Shown piece by piece: positions 19,993 to 28,912 of a stretch of 64,000 nucleotides of DNA. The translations under genes were made by a program, and so were the position numbers. The stretch comes from Burkholderia aenigmatica (GTDB taxonomy: Bacteria > Pseudomonadota > Gammaproteobacteria > Burkholderiales > Burkholderiaceae), in assembly GCF_902499175.1 (NCBI RefSeq), contig NZ_CABVQC010000010.1, forward strand, positions 1 to 64,000, given 5' to 3'. The stretch's first letter is position 1. Each line of letters begins with the position of its first letter. The notes under the pieces are model-generated. The model saw nothing but the letters and a program-made list of their open reading frames with translations, was not told the origin of the DNA and did not search any database.

Positions 19993-20574
19993 TTACGCGC
20001 GCTGCCCGCCCGAGTCGATCCGGCGTTGCGTGTCGGCGTCGACGATGTCGCGGATCGTGCTGAACAGCGGTGCGGAGTCGGTATAGCGGCGGCCGTAGCC
20101 GAGATTGAACGCGTAGTCGAAATCGGGCGGATTGCTGCCCTGGTTGTGCTGCAGGATCGTCTCCAGCTTGTCGAGCGCCTTCGCCGCGCGTGCTTCCGGC
20201 GACGCCGCCGCGTCGTATTCATCCCACAGCGCGATGATCTCGTCGCGTGGCCCGGGATCGAGCGATGCGGTCAGCGTCAGCAGGTCGTCGCGTTCGTGCG
20301 CGCTTTTGTCGGGATGCGCGGCCTGTTCGATTGCGGGAATGTCGCCGTGCAGCGCCTCGCCGAGATCGTGGACGACGCACAGCTTCAACAGTTTCAGCGT
20401 GTCGATGCCGGGCAGCGCGTCGGCGAACACGAGCACCATCAGGCACAGCCGCCAGCTGTGCTCGGCCGTGCTTTCCGCGCGTCCGGACGACGTGTGGCCG
20501 CTGCGCAGCACGTCCTTGAGGCGTTCGGCTTCGCGCAGGAAAGCGAGCCGTGCGTGGATCGTATCGGGGTTCAT
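19993..20574 (-). CDS. HD-domain hydrolase, HDDC2/YfbR-like 5'-deoxynucleotidase family
   Basis: The 193-residue protein has the HD metal-binding pattern of YfbR/HDDC2 nucleotidases: an early histidine in ESTAEHSWRL, the HD pair in LCVVHDLGEALHGDIP, and a later aspartate in AAKALDKLETILQHNQG. Family members dephosphorylate deoxyribonucleoside monophosphates. The start at MNPDTIHARLAFL (20574) matches family length; the frame continues upstream to 20742 through a neighbouring gene. Substrate is not determined by sequence. Confidence 0.82.
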   Translation of the reverse strand: MNPDTIHARLAFLREAERLKDVLRSGHTSSGRAESTAEHSWRLCLMVLVFADALPGIDTLKLLKLCVVHDLGEALHGDIPAIEQAAHPDKSAHERDDLLTLTASLDPGPRDEIIALWDEYDAAASPEARAAKALDKLETILQHNQGSNPPDFDYAFNLGYGRRYTDSAPLFSTIRDIVDADTQRRIDSGGQRA

Positions 20575-20728
20575 GGTCGGCTTCCGTGCGATGAGCCGTC
20601 CAGCGTAGTGCGGGTGGGGGCGGTTCGTCCACGCATGAAATATGCGTGGTGGGCGCGAGCATGGGGCGATGTCGTGGAGCGGTCGCGGGCCGGGGCGAGC
20701 TCGCCGACGGGCATGCTTTGCCGTGCGC

Positions 20729-20956
20729 TTACTTCGGCCCAAGTCCGAACGTCAGCGCAATTCCGGACCAGCACAACAGGACGACGAAGCCGATCTGAAC
20801 AATCACGACCAGGGCGAATGCATGGGGGCGGCTGCGGCGTGCCACCCGTGTACCACCTGCGTTGGCGACGCCCGAGCGTAGCGCGTGCAGTACCGCGGCG
20901 CCGATGGAGAAAGCGAGCACGCCGAACACGAGGTCCAGCACGATTAGCCTCAACAT
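20729..20956 (-). CDS. Small two-helix membrane protein
   Basis: The 75-residue product has two clear hydrophobic segments (about residues 3-25 and 46-69) separated by a basic loop containing ARRSRPHAF. It ends with a short polar tail. No family is recognised. Base composition and codon use match neighbouring genes. It lies upstream of the HD hydrolase on the same strand but 154 bp away, so co-transcription is uncertain. Confidence 0.55.
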   Translation of the reverse strand: MLRLIVLDLVFGVLAFSIGAAVLHALRSGVANAGGTRVARRSRPHAFALVVIVQIGFVVLLCWSGIALTFGLGPK

Positions 20957-21085
20957 CCGCCGCTCCCTGCGGCGGGACTGCCATTCACGATGAAGTCCTC
21001 CGCGTGGCGGGCGCCAAGCGTCGAAGCGCGCTGCGCCGTCACCGAATCGGATGGCGGTTGTATACCACGCGTTGCGATCCAGCGC

Positions 21086-21652
21086 CTACGCATCCTCAAG
21101 CGTCTCCACGAGCCGTGCGGCCGAGCCATCCGACAGCGTCATCCGCGTCCACCTGCACATGCTGCCGCGGATCGGCACGACCTGCGACGCATTCGCGCCG
21201 GTGTCGAATTCGACGCTCGGCGGCCCCGCATGGTCGTGCCAGCCGAGCGTATCGAGCGCGGCTTCCATGCGGACGATCTCCGGGCTCGCGTAGCGCCACA
21301 GCGACGTGCCGAGCAGCATCGACAGCGGCGGTGAGAATTCGGCTGCACGTGCCGAAGATGAAGCAAGCAGGCGGTGCGTGAGATCGCACACGAGATGCAT
21401 GCGGCCCGCGCTGCCCGAGACGAGCCGCGCGAGCGCGTAGTCGCCCGCGGAATCGAGACGCGCGGCGAGCAGCCGCTCGGCCGTCGCGCGTTCGTCGGGC
21501 GACATCTGCTGGCGGCCGGCTTCCCAGCGGGAGATCGTCGATTGCGCGACGCCGAACAGGTCGGCCGCATGGCTTTGCTTGACGCGGTGCAGCGCGCGCC
21601 AGCGCTTGAGTTGCGGGCCGAGCGAGGACGGATGAAGCGAAGGGTCACGCAT
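21086..21652 (-). CDS. XRE-family helix-turn-helix regulator with a C-terminal sensor-like domain
   Basis: The 188-residue protein has a canonical Cro/CI-type helix-turn-helix at residues 11-50 (LKRWRALHRVKQSHAADLFG, then VAQSTISRWEAGRQQMSPDE). A 130-residue C-terminal region of unknown fold could bind a ligand. No target can be assigned from context: the gene lies alone between a small membrane protein and a Tat lipoprotein, all on the minus strand. Confidence 0.85.
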   Translation of the reverse strand: MRDPSLHPSSLGPQLKRWRALHRVKQSHAADLFGVAQSTISRWEAGRQQMSPDERATAERLLAARLDSAGDYALARLVSGSAGRMHLVCDLTHRLLASSSARAAEFSPPLSMLLGTSLWRYASPEIVRMEAALDTLGWHDHAGPPSVEFDTGANASQVVPIRGSMCRWTRMTLSDGSAARLVETLEDA

Positions 21653-21705
21653 GTCGATGCTCCTCGTTCGGGCGTTGGCCGGGTGCCATGACGGACGGGG
21701 CCGAT

Positions 21706-22347
21706 CTAGAACCCGCCGATTGGCCGGTCCTTGAACGAAAAATACGCGACCGGCAGCAGCAGGACCCCGCCCAGCACGAGCACGCCGTCGGCTGCCACGG
21801 TGACCGGTGTGGCCAGGATCCGGAGCCCCTTCGCGAAGGCGGACGGCGCTTCGTCGATGCCGACCGTATAGCGCTCGTTGAACGGTTGTGCGGTGCCGTC
21901 CGGTTTCAACGTGAAGCCTTCGGTGGAATAGCGCTTGCCGACGACGTTGCCGCCGAGTTCGAGCCGGTCGCGCCAGTTCCTGAAACCGTCGGCGGTTGCC
22001 GCCTGACGCTCGTCGTCCGGCGCATCCTTCGACAGCACGGTGTCGTACTGGCCGGTCACGTCGCTGCCGTCGGCGCGGAAGCTGATGAACGACGTATGCA
22101 GCGATTTGCGATAGCTGGCCGCCAGCACCGGGCGCAGCGTGTCCGGCAGATCGAAGATGTAGTGATAGCGTTCGCCCAGCACCACCAGCTTCTTGCCGTC
22201 TTTCGTGATCATGAAAGCGGAAACGTGCTCGACGTAGGGCTCGTCGTGGTTCTCGTACAGCGCCCGGGTGAAACAGCCCGACAGCGCGAGGCTGCTCGCG
22301 GCCACGCCGGCGCCCAGCAGGCGCCGGCGCGTGATCGATGTGCTCAT
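21706..22347 (-). CDS. Hypothetical Tat-dependent lipoprotein
   Basis: The 213-residue protein begins with a twin-arginine motif (SITRRRLLGAG) and a hydrophobic stretch ending in the lipobox LALSGC, so it is predicted to be exported folded and lipidated. The body (residues 30-175) has no recognised family. A hydrophobic segment near the C-terminus (about 180-203) could add a second membrane contact. It lies 53 bp upstream of the XRE regulator gene and could share its transcript. Confidence 0.7.
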   Translation of the reverse strand: MSTSITRRRLLGAGVAASSLALSGCFTRALYENHDEPYVEHVSAFMITKDGKKLVVLGERYHYIFDLPDTLRPVLAASYRKSLHTSFISFRADGSDVTGQYDTVLSKDAPDDERQAATADGFRNWRDRLELGGNVVGKRYSTEGFTLKPDGTAQPFNERYTVGIDEAPSAFAKGLRILATPVTVAADGVLVLGGVLLLPVAYFSFKDRPIGGF

Positions 22348-22691
22348 TTCTTGTGGTCCCGTCTGATGCGGTTTGGTTCAGCGGCTCTCGCCCTCGGAAG
22401 CCGGATTCTCGCGTATCCGCCGCGCGTTGTCGAACGGGAAATCTGCCCTGGCAGCGGCCGGCCGGCCCCGTCCATGCCGTGCCGACAACGTTTTCGTCAC
22501 GCTTTCAACCGTCACCGCCATATCTTATTATTTGGCCGGTGCGGACGCGTACCGGCCGCCATCGGTCATGTCGAGGCATGACGCGCCGGTACGAATTACC
22601 GCATTTTGGCTGCTACGCCGCACGACGCGCGGTTGAAACGGCAGGAAAAGCGTGACCAGCGCGTTTTCCGAAAAAATGACGAGAGGGCGCG
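22348..22691. other. Divergent intergenic region
   Basis: About 340 bp separate the lipoprotein (minus) from the HdeD-like gene (plus). An AT-rich patch at about 22510-22530 (ATCTTATTATTTGG) is the most promoter-like part. No gene, hairpin terminator or repeat was seen. Confidence 0.45.
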
Positions 22692-24095
22692 ATGGTACGA
22701 CTGGTCTTGCTGCTGCTGGGTATCGAATATCTGCGCACCCGCTGGCGCGGGCTGACCGTGTTCGGCTGGGTGTGGGTCGTCGCGGGCGGCGTGATCTTCG
22801 TCGATGCGCTCGACGGCGCGCTGCACTTTCCGATCCAGATCTTTGCATGGCTGTTCCTGATCGAGGGGCTCGCGACGCTCGCGGTGGCCGGCAGCGGCGT
22901 CGGCGGGCAGCGCATCCTGCGCTACGTCAAGGGGATCGCGGTCGTGTTCGCCGCCGGGCTCGTGTTCGCGGGCCATCACCACGGCCATTTCCTGCTGTCG
23001 ATGATCTTCGGCACGCTGTTCCTCGTCGACGGGCTGCTGCAGTGCACTTCCGCGTGGATGGTGCGCTATCGCCGCTGGAACGTCGCCTTCGCATGGGGCG
23101 TCGTCGAGATCCTGCTGGCAATCTTCTTCTACCAGCCGTACCCGACGCACTACGTGGGCACCGTGCCGTACTGCCTTGGCCTGCTGCTGATGTTCGGCGG
23201 GATGCACATGCTGAGCCTCGCCGCGCGCGTGCGGCGGCTGACGCGCAATCCGGCGTTCGCGACGTCGCCGGTGCCGGCGCTCGCGCCCGATCTCGACGAT
23301 GCGCGCGACACGCCGCATTTCGCGCAATCCGAATGGGACGGCCCGCCCGCCGACGGCGAGCATGCGCTCACCGTGCACGTGTGGACGCCGACCGGCACGT
23401 CGAAGGCCGAAGCGCAGCGCTATCCGGTGATCGACCGCTATATCGCGGCGGTGGACGTCAACGGCGTGATCTCGACCGGGCACGCGGCGCTGGAGTCGCC
23501 GGAGGGCATCTATATCAGCCTGTATCCGGGCGTGGAAATCGATCGTTCTCCGGACGAATTCACGCGCATCCTGCGCGCGACGCGCGAAAACGACGTGCCG
23601 GGCCTGTTCCAGCCCGACTACGCGACCGAGTCGAAGGCTTGGTGCCCGTCGACCGTGCGGGTGCGGATCCGCAACTACGATCCGGCGAAGCTGGACGCGT
23701 TCTGGTCGTCGTATCGGCAGAACGTGACGTACAACCTCACGCATCGCAACTGCTCGAGCACCGTGTCGAACGCGCTCGAAGCCGCGCTCGACGGCGCGGT
23801 GTGGCGGCTGAAGGGCACGCGTGCCGGGTGGGGCGCGTTCGTGCGGCTGCTGCTCACACCCGAGCTGTGGGTCGCCGCACAGATCCGCAAGCGCGCGGTG
23901 ACGATGGCGTGGACCCCCGGTCTCACGCTCGACTATGCGCGCGCGCTCAGCATGCTTGCCGACCCGCGGCCGTTCGCGTGGTGGAAGGTCGCGCGCTCGG
24001 CCGTGAAGGCGATCATGGCGTCGCGCCGCACGTGGCGTGAGCAGGACAATGCGGCGTTGTCGCCCGGTGGATCGGAGGCGGCGTCGATGAAGTGA
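22692..24095 (+). CDS. HdeD-like membrane protein fused to a permuted papain-type (NlpC/P60-like) domain
   Basis: The 467-residue product has two parts. Residues 1-180 form six hydrophobic helices with the pattern of the HdeD/DUF308 acid-resistance family. Residues 225-370 look like a circularly permuted papain fold: a histidine in VISTGHAALE (His264) precedes a cysteine in YNLTHRNCSSTVSN (Cys354), as in LRAT and permuted NlpC/P60 proteins. The enzyme domain could be an amidase, peptidase or acyltransferase next to the membrane. The ATG at 22692 follows a GAGAGGG stretch. Family assignment of the C-terminal part is my inference from motif order. Confidence 0.68.
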   Translation: MVRLVLLLLGIEYLRTRWRGLTVFGWVWVVAGGVIFVDALDGALHFPIQIFAWLFLIEGLATLAVAGSGVGGQRILRYVKGIAVVFAAGLVFAGHHHGHFLLSMIFGTLFLVDGLLQCTSAWMVRYRRWNVAFAWGVVEILLAIFFYQPYPTHYVGTVPYCLGLLLMFGGMHMLSLAARVRRLTRNPAFATSPVPALAPDLDDARDTPHFAQSEWDGPPADGEHALTVHVWTPTGTSKAEAQRYPVIDRYIAAVDVNGVISTGHAALESPEGIYISLYPGVEIDRSPDEFTRILRATRENDVPGLFQPDYATESKAWCPSTVRVRIRNYDPAKLDAFWSSYRQNVTYNLTHRNCSSTVSNALEAALDGAVWRLKGTRAGWGAFVRLLLTPELWVAAQIRKRAVTMAWTPGLTLDYARALSMLADPRPFAWWKVARSAVKAIMASRRTWREQDNAALSPGGSEAASMK

Positions 24096-24191
24096 TCGCG
24101 TGCCGCCGGACGAGGGCCCGGCGTCACAGCGGCCGCCACCGCGCGGCCGCGCGATGTTGCCCGCCACGAGAACCCACCTACGCAAACAACA

Positions 24192-24770
24192 ATGAACAAG
24201 ACGAGCGCTTTCCGCATCCTGATTCCCGCCGCGCTGGCGCTGACGTGCGCCGGCTTCGCACAGGCGAGCGCGGACGAAGTGCCGCGCATGAGCAACGATG
24301 TGTACCGGACGTCGGTGTCGTTCTGCTCGAACGTCGCGGCCAGCGAGAAGATCGCGTGCCAGGGCGACATGATCGCCGCGGGCAGCCGGATCGTCGCGGC
24401 GATCGGCGGCCTGCCGCCGGCATCCGCCACGTCGATCGACGAAGGCGCGCGCAACAAGTTGCCGGCGGCGGAGCGCAAGGGGCTCGCGCCGGTCGAGCCG
24501 GGCGCGATCGACAAGGACGACGACCTTGCCGGCCTCGCCGGCATGGTGCGCCTGTGCGACGTGTACGAGTCCGAGCCGGCGTCGCGTGCGCGGCATCACG
24601 CGGCGCTGAAGCAGCAGGCGCCGGACGCCGCGCCGCGCGTCGAGGCGTTGCTGGCCGATGGGTCGACGGCCGCGCGCCAGCGCGTCAGCATCGGCGTGTG
24701 GCAGATCCTCGCGCTCGAAGGCCCCGAATCGGCCGCGCGCGCGTGCACGCAGCTGGGCACCGGATCGTGA
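24192..24770 (+). CDS. Hypothetical exported protein with four cysteines
   Basis: The 192-residue protein starts with a signal peptide (basic MNKTSAFR, hydrophobic ILIPAALALTCAGF, cleavage near AQASA). The mature part has cysteines in VSFCSNVA, KIACQGDM, VRLCDVY and ARACTQL, which could form two disulfides in the periplasm. No family is recognised with confidence; the pattern recalls small Rap1a/Tai-like immunity proteins, but the similarity is weak. It lies 97 bp after the HdeD-like gene. Confidence 0.65.
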   Translation: MNKTSAFRILIPAALALTCAGFAQASADEVPRMSNDVYRTSVSFCSNVAASEKIACQGDMIAAGSRIVAAIGGLPPASATSIDEGARNKLPAAERKGLAPVEPGAIDKDDDLAGLAGMVRLCDVYESEPASRARHHAALKQQAPDAAPRVEALLADGSTAARQRVSIGVWQILALEGPESAARACTQLGTGS

Positions 24771-24974
24771 GCGACGGCGTGCCGCCGGCAGGGCGGGTCG
24801 CGTCGGCCGTGTGAAGCAGCGCGCGACGCGACGGTGCGTGCACGCGCCCGTGCTGCGGGACATCATTCGTCCACCTTCACATTCATGCCACGTTGCGTCG
24901 GCAACAATCGCGGGCAGATAGTCGACAATCTTGCGGCGCATCCCGCGACCGCAAGCCCTTTCCGAGGAAACGCC

Positions 24975-25706
24975 ATGCTCAAGACGCTCGCCCGCGCCGC
25001 TGCCGCACTCGCCGTCGCTTCCGCTTCACTGCCCGCCACCGCGCAGACCAGCTACGACTACCTGTTGCTCGCCGCGTCGTGGGAGCCCGGCTTCTGCGCG
25101 TCGCACGATACGCCCGAATGCACGAACCTCGCCGGCACGTATGCGGCGACGAGCCTGTCGCTGCATGGCCTGTGGCCGAACAACTACGACGGCAACCAGC
25201 CGTTCTACTGCGGCGTGCCGCAGAGCGACATCGACCTCGACAACGCGCACCAGTGGTGCAGCATGGACGCCTACCCGATCGGCAGCGCGACCCGCAACAC
25301 GCTGTCGACGTACATGCCGGGTGTCGCGTCGTGCCTCGACAAGCACGAATGGTTCAAGCACGGCACGTGCTCGAACTCGGCATCGCCCGATGCGTATTGG
25401 AACCAGGCGTCCGGGATGATCAGCCGGCTCGGCAACACGTCGTTCAACGCGTTCCTGCAGGCGAACGCGGGCAAGACGGTCACGCGCAACCAGTTGCTGT
25501 CGGCCTTCGAAGGCGCGTTCGGCAGCAATACGCGCAGCGCGGTGTCGCTGAAGTGCACGAAGACGAACGGCGTCAGCTATTTCACCGAAGCGTGGATTGC
25601 GGTGAAGACGAATGCGACCACGCAGTTCCCGAGCGCCGCATCGCTCGTGACGGACGGCAATACGCAGGGCACGTGCCCGACGTCGGGCGTGTATATCGCG
25701 AAGTAA
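24975..25706 (+). CDS. Secreted ribonuclease T2
   Basis: The 243-residue protein has a signal peptide (cleavage near ATAQ, residue 24) and both conserved active-site segments. CAS1 is SLHGLWPN (His64). CAS2 is KHEWFKHGTC, with His124, Glu125 and His129. Several cysteines fit the disulfides of the family. It is a periplasmic or secreted endoribonuclease that cleaves RNA through 2',3'-cyclic phosphates. The ATG at 24975 follows GAGGA at 24964-24968; the longer frame from 24834 lacks family similarity in its extra part. Confidence 0.95.
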   Translation: MLKTLARAAAALAVASASLPATAQTSYDYLLLAASWEPGFCASHDTPECTNLAGTYAATSLSLHGLWPNNYDGNQPFYCGVPQSDIDLDNAHQWCSMDAYPIGSATRNTLSTYMPGVASCLDKHEWFKHGTCSNSASPDAYWNQASGMISRLGNTSFNAFLQANAGKTVTRNQLLSAFEGAFGSNTRSAVSLKCTKTNGVSYFTEAWIAVKTNATTQFPSAASLVTDGNTQGTCPTSGVYIAK

Positions 25707-25894
25707 CGCGGAAGCGGGGCGGCCCGCAGCGGCAGGGGCTGCGCGTGCCTGATCCCGCGCAATTCGACACGGCATCCGCGCGGATGCGCGACAACTTCGG
25801 GCCGCCTGGCCAATTCACGGCGGGTGCCCGGCTGCATCCGCGCGATCCGGCCGACGCCGTTGACCCGTCACGCTCGCGCGTACGCTTGTTGCGC

Positions 25895-26530
25895 TTACTC
25901 GAGCAGCCGCAACGCGTCCGCGAGCGACAGCACCGTCGTGCGTGATTCGAAGGCGGTGGCGAACAGGTGCTCGTGGACCACCGGATCCGGGTCGTAGCAG
26001 CAATCCTTGACCGTATACAGGCGGAAGTCCGCGTCGCTCGCGTGGGCGATCGACGACAGCATCACGCCCGTCGACGCGATGCCGACCATGATCAGCGAAT
26101 CGACGCCTTGCTCGACCAGCCGTGCCTGCAGATCGGTGCCGAAGAACACGCTGGCGCGGTGCGCGACGATCAGCGGTTCGTCGGCCTGCCGGCCGAGCTC
26201 CGGCGACGGGCCGTCGTCGATGAAGAGGCCGAGCTGCTTGATGCCCTGGCCGTTCTTGTTGCGCGGGCTGACCTCCGGATAGCCGGGGCTGAACCGGAGG
26301 TTCGCGAACCAGACGCCGATGCCGCTTGCCCGTGCCGCATCGCAGAGCCGGCGCGTATTGGCGAGCAACCCGGGCGCGACCGACGGAAACAGGCCGAGGA
26401 TGTCGGTCTGGTAATGCATGACGAGCAGCGCGGTGCTTGCCGGCACGATCGCGGGAATCGGTGCGGACGTGCTGTCGTCGGGGGTCGTGCGGGCTGCCGT
26501 TGCGATATCCGGTGCGTTTTGCCGAGTCAT
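25895..26530 (-). CDS. Isochorismatase-like protein lacking the usual catalytic triad
   Basis: The 211-residue protein has the cysteine-hydrolase (isochorismatase) fold pattern, but all three usual catalytic positions are changed. The Asp of the first strand motif is His39 (LLVMHYQTD). The Lys before SxFxGT is Ala123 (IVAHRASVFFGTDL). The nucleophilic Cys is Gly155 (GIASTGVMLSS). The late DCCYDPDPVVHEHLF segment is normal. Family members that lack the cysteine are known and are annotated loosely as hydrolases. The protein may bind a small molecule, act non-hydrolytically, or be degenerate. Confidence 0.8.
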   Translation of the reverse strand: MTRQNAPDIATAARTTPDDSTSAPIPAIVPASTALLVMHYQTDILGLFPSVAPGLLANTRRLCDAARASGIGVWFANLRFSPGYPEVSPRNKNGQGIKQLGLFIDDGPSPELGRQADEPLIVAHRASVFFGTDLQARLVEQGVDSLIMVGIASTGVMLSSIAHASDADFRLYTVKDCCYDPDPVVHEHLFATAFESRTTVLSLADALRLLE

Positions 26531-26864
26531 GAACGAGGGTCTCCGATCGTCCGCGGGGAATTTCAGCGTCCCCGATTTGTACCGGAAAACCGGGTCGGCC
26601 GTCGATGCGATTTTCGTAGGGGCATGTTGCTGCGGCGCACGGCAGCTTCCGTCAAACCGGCGCCACGATTTCTCGCGGCCGCAATATACTGGCGTGCGTT
26701 CGATCGGCCAACGGTCGGTTCGGGGCAGTGCAACGCCGATGTCGATGGTCGGCTGCGACTGCCCGCCGCTGCCAGCCTGCCGCTTCGCGCGGATCGTGCC
26801 CGAAGCGGCCAGGCCCGGCGCGATGCCATTTCATGTCACGTTGCGCCAACACGAGCTACACGTC
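26531..26864. other. Divergent intergenic region
   Basis: About 330 bp between the isochorismatase-like gene (minus) and the VOC gene (plus). Frames in it carry no recognisable domain. It probably holds both promoters; no strong motif was seen. Confidence 0.4.
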
Positions 26865-27251
26865 ATGCCAGTTACCGGATTCAATCACTACAATCTGCGG
26901 GCGGATCGGCCGACACTCGATGCACTCCGCGATTTCTACGTCGACATCGTCGGCTTGCGGGAAGGGTTTCGCCCGCCGTTCAAGCGTTTCGGGTACTGGT
27001 TGTATGCGGGCACGCAGGCCGTGCTGCATCTGACGGAAGCGCGGCCGGACGAGTCTCGTCCGTCAAACGTCGTCAATACGTTCGATCACGTTGCGTTTTC
27101 CTGTGCAGACGCCGACGCAATGGCGCTTCATCTGACCGAGGCCAACGTGGCATTCAGGCGCGAGCACGTTCCGCTCACGGGGCAAGTGCAGATTTTCTTC
27201 CGCGATCCGGCGGGCAACGGCGTCGAGTTGAATTTCGCGCAAGCCGAATGA
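26865..27251 (+). CDS. VOC family (glyoxalase/dioxygenase-like) protein
   Basis: The 128-residue single VOC unit contains a metal-ligand-type histidine near the start (FNHYNLRA), the FDHVAFSCAD segment opening the second half, and the terminal DPAGNGVELNF that supplies the last acidic ligand. The fold is shared by glyoxalase I, extradiol dioxygenases and fosfomycin-resistance enzymes; sequence alone does not choose between them. MPVTGFNHYNL at 26865 is the family-like start. An in-frame ATG at 26823 would add 14 residues. Confidence 0.82.
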   Translation: MPVTGFNHYNLRADRPTLDALRDFYVDIVGLREGFRPPFKRFGYWLYAGTQAVLHLTEARPDESRPSNVVNTFDHVAFSCADADAMALHLTEANVAFRREHVPLTGQVQIFFRDPAGNGVELNFAQAE

Positions 27252-27504
27252 CCGCGCCGGGCGTTTGCCTTCGAGCGACGCATGCGTGGTTGGTCGCGCG
27301 CCAGGGCTGATCGTTTCGGAACGGCGACCGCTCCGTCACCGGCGTGCCGGATACAGGAAAAAATCGACCGGCACGTAATCGGTTCGGCAAACGCCGGCCG
27401 GGCTACCCCATCTTCGACGGCGGCTCGAATCCGGAGCTGACGCGGGCGATGCGACCGCAGCACCAAAATCGACGACATTCGGCGATCGGCTAGCGCTTGA
27501 CGCT

Positions 27505-28041
27505 TCACAGCGAGCGCGCCAGATCGCAATGAATCTGCAGGCTTTCGGTGGCGTTGCGGTGAATCTGAAACCCGTGCCGCATCAGCGCGGCCTGGATCTG
27601 CGCGAGGGCCGACGCGCATTGCCGCACGCGGTGCTGCTGCAAGAACGGCGGCGTGAATACGCCCAGCGGCAACATCCGTACGCGCCGGCCGTTCAAACTG
27701 AATGAAACGTCGATATGCGTTCCATCGACATCGTGTCCGTTGCTGCCGAAAATATCGGCCAGTTCGTCGCGGCGGGCGGGATAGAGCAGGCGGAACGTGG
27801 CGATGCCCAGTGCGCGAAACTGACGACGGGCAAAACCGAGCCCGGACGCTCGCGGCTCGTAGCCGCGCGTCAGGATCAGGCTGATCCCGGCGGGCAACCC
27901 GGTCTGGATCGCCTGCAGCTTGCCGAGGACATGCGCATCCACGTGGACGTGTCGCGCGGGCCAGCGCGGCCGGATCTGCACGCCGGCGTGGACACCAGGC
28001 GGCAGCGTGAGCAGATTCGAATGCATCGTCAGGCTATCCAT
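27505..28041 (-). CDS. M15/VanX-like peptidase-family protein
   Basis: The 178-residue protein has ISLILTRGYEPRASGLG, then GTHIDVSFSLNGRRVRMLPLGVFTP, and near the end ESLQIHCDL. This order of an arginine loop, an HxDV pair and a late Glu...His matches M15 D-Ala-D-Ala peptidases (VanX/DdpX-like), in which the histidines and aspartate bind zinc. The GTHIDV and LPLGVFTP words resemble a family of proteins of this type, but the exact zinc ligands cannot be confirmed by eye. No signal peptide is visible, so it may be cytoplasmic. Confidence 0.55.
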   Translation of the reverse strand: MDSLTMHSNLLTLPPGVHAGVQIRPRWPARHVHVDAHVLGKLQAIQTGLPAGISLILTRGYEPRASGLGFARRQFRALGIATFRLLYPARRDELADIFGSNGHDVDGTHIDVSFSLNGRRVRMLPLGVFTPPFLQQHRVRQCASALAQIQAALMRHGFQIHRNATESLQIHCDLARSL

Positions 28042-28435
28042 ATCATGGGCTCAATGGGCCATAAGAGCGGGCCGCTGCGGGGTCATGCCGTCTTCGAGCA
28101 TGCTGGCGCATGCCGATATCAGCCGGCCGTCGGTTCAGCGGCTCAGTCGGGCATGGCGCCGGCGCGTCGGAAGATCGACCGCCCCGAATACGTCGGCAGT
28201 CACTCCAGCGGCGGCGTGCTGGAACGCCGGCAATATAAACCGACCATGTTATCCCGGCGCCGACCCGGCGGACGAGGGTCGCGCTGTCTTCGACGATCGG
28301 GTTCGGCCATGAGCAGAAGGTCGACGTCGCCAGTTGGATCGTCGACAATGAGCCCCGCAACGCTTCCGTCCAACGCGCCGCACGGATCTTGAGGGTAGAG
28401 AGCCTGCGGCAGCACTACCCGCTACGAGAGGGAAA
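28042..28435. other. Gap containing gene debris at the left edge of the accessory stretch
   Basis: About 390 bp without an intact gene. It contains a 37-bp scrap matching the end of glsA (28174-28210). Translated fragments elsewhere have no recognisable domain. It looks like decayed sequence. Confidence 0.5.
28174..28210 (-). pseudogene. Remnant of a glutaminase (glsA) 3' end
   Basis: On the minus strand this stretch reads Leu-Glu-stop-LPTYSGRSIF, against LEWLTTYSGRSIF at the C-terminus of the intact glsA (32927-33841). The tryptophan TGG has become TGA. At DNA level 33 of 37 bases match positions 32934-32970, and the similarity ends abruptly on both sides. Confidence 0.7.
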
Positions 28436-28891
28436 ATGGGCCGCCTACGAATGACAATGGCATCGATTCGTATCATTGGCGACGATCTCCACCCGGATGA
28501 AATTACACGCCTGCTCCGTTGTACCCCGACAGAGTCTCAATCGAAGGGTGACGAACTGGTCGGCAAAAAAGACGGGCGTTTACGCATCGCTGCATTCGGA
28601 CGCTGGTCGTTGAAGGCTCCTGCACAAGAACCGGGTAACCTGAACGCACAGGTCGCTTGGCTGTTGACTGCAACAACGGGCGATCTCGATGCGTGGCAAT
28701 CAATTGCCGCACGTTACAAAGTCGATCTATTTTGTGGTCTCTTCATGGATCAGTGGAACGACGGTGAATCCATCTCCGCTGCCTCCCTGTTAGCGCTAGG
28801 ATCACGACACATTCAGCTGGATCTCGACATATACGGGGCCGCCATTGACGAGCCAGAAGGCGCGAGCAAAATGTCCAACGTCCGTTTATAG
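28436..28891 (+). CDS. DUF4279 domain protein
   Basis: The 151-residue protein reads IRIIGDDLHPDEITRLLRCTPTES, then FGRWSLKAPAQEPGNLNAQVAWLL, and ends LGSRHIQLDLDIYG. This is the pattern of DUF4279, a family of unknown function often found in accessory regions and near polymorphic toxin loci. Codon use is less GC-biased than in neighbouring core genes, which suggests transfer. GAGAGG at 28427-28432 favours the ATG at 28436; in-frame ATGs at 28451 and 28457 are alternatives. No toxin gene is recognised next to it. Confidence 0.72.
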   Translation: MGRLRMTMASIRIIGDDLHPDEITRLLRCTPTESQSKGDELVGKKDGRLRIAAFGRWSLKAPAQEPGNLNAQVAWLLTATTGDLDAWQSIAARYKVDLFCGLFMDQWNDGESISAASLLALGSRHIQLDLDIYGAAIDEPEGASKMSNVRL

Positions 28892-28912
28892 GCGACGCGA
28901 CTATCCCTTGTA

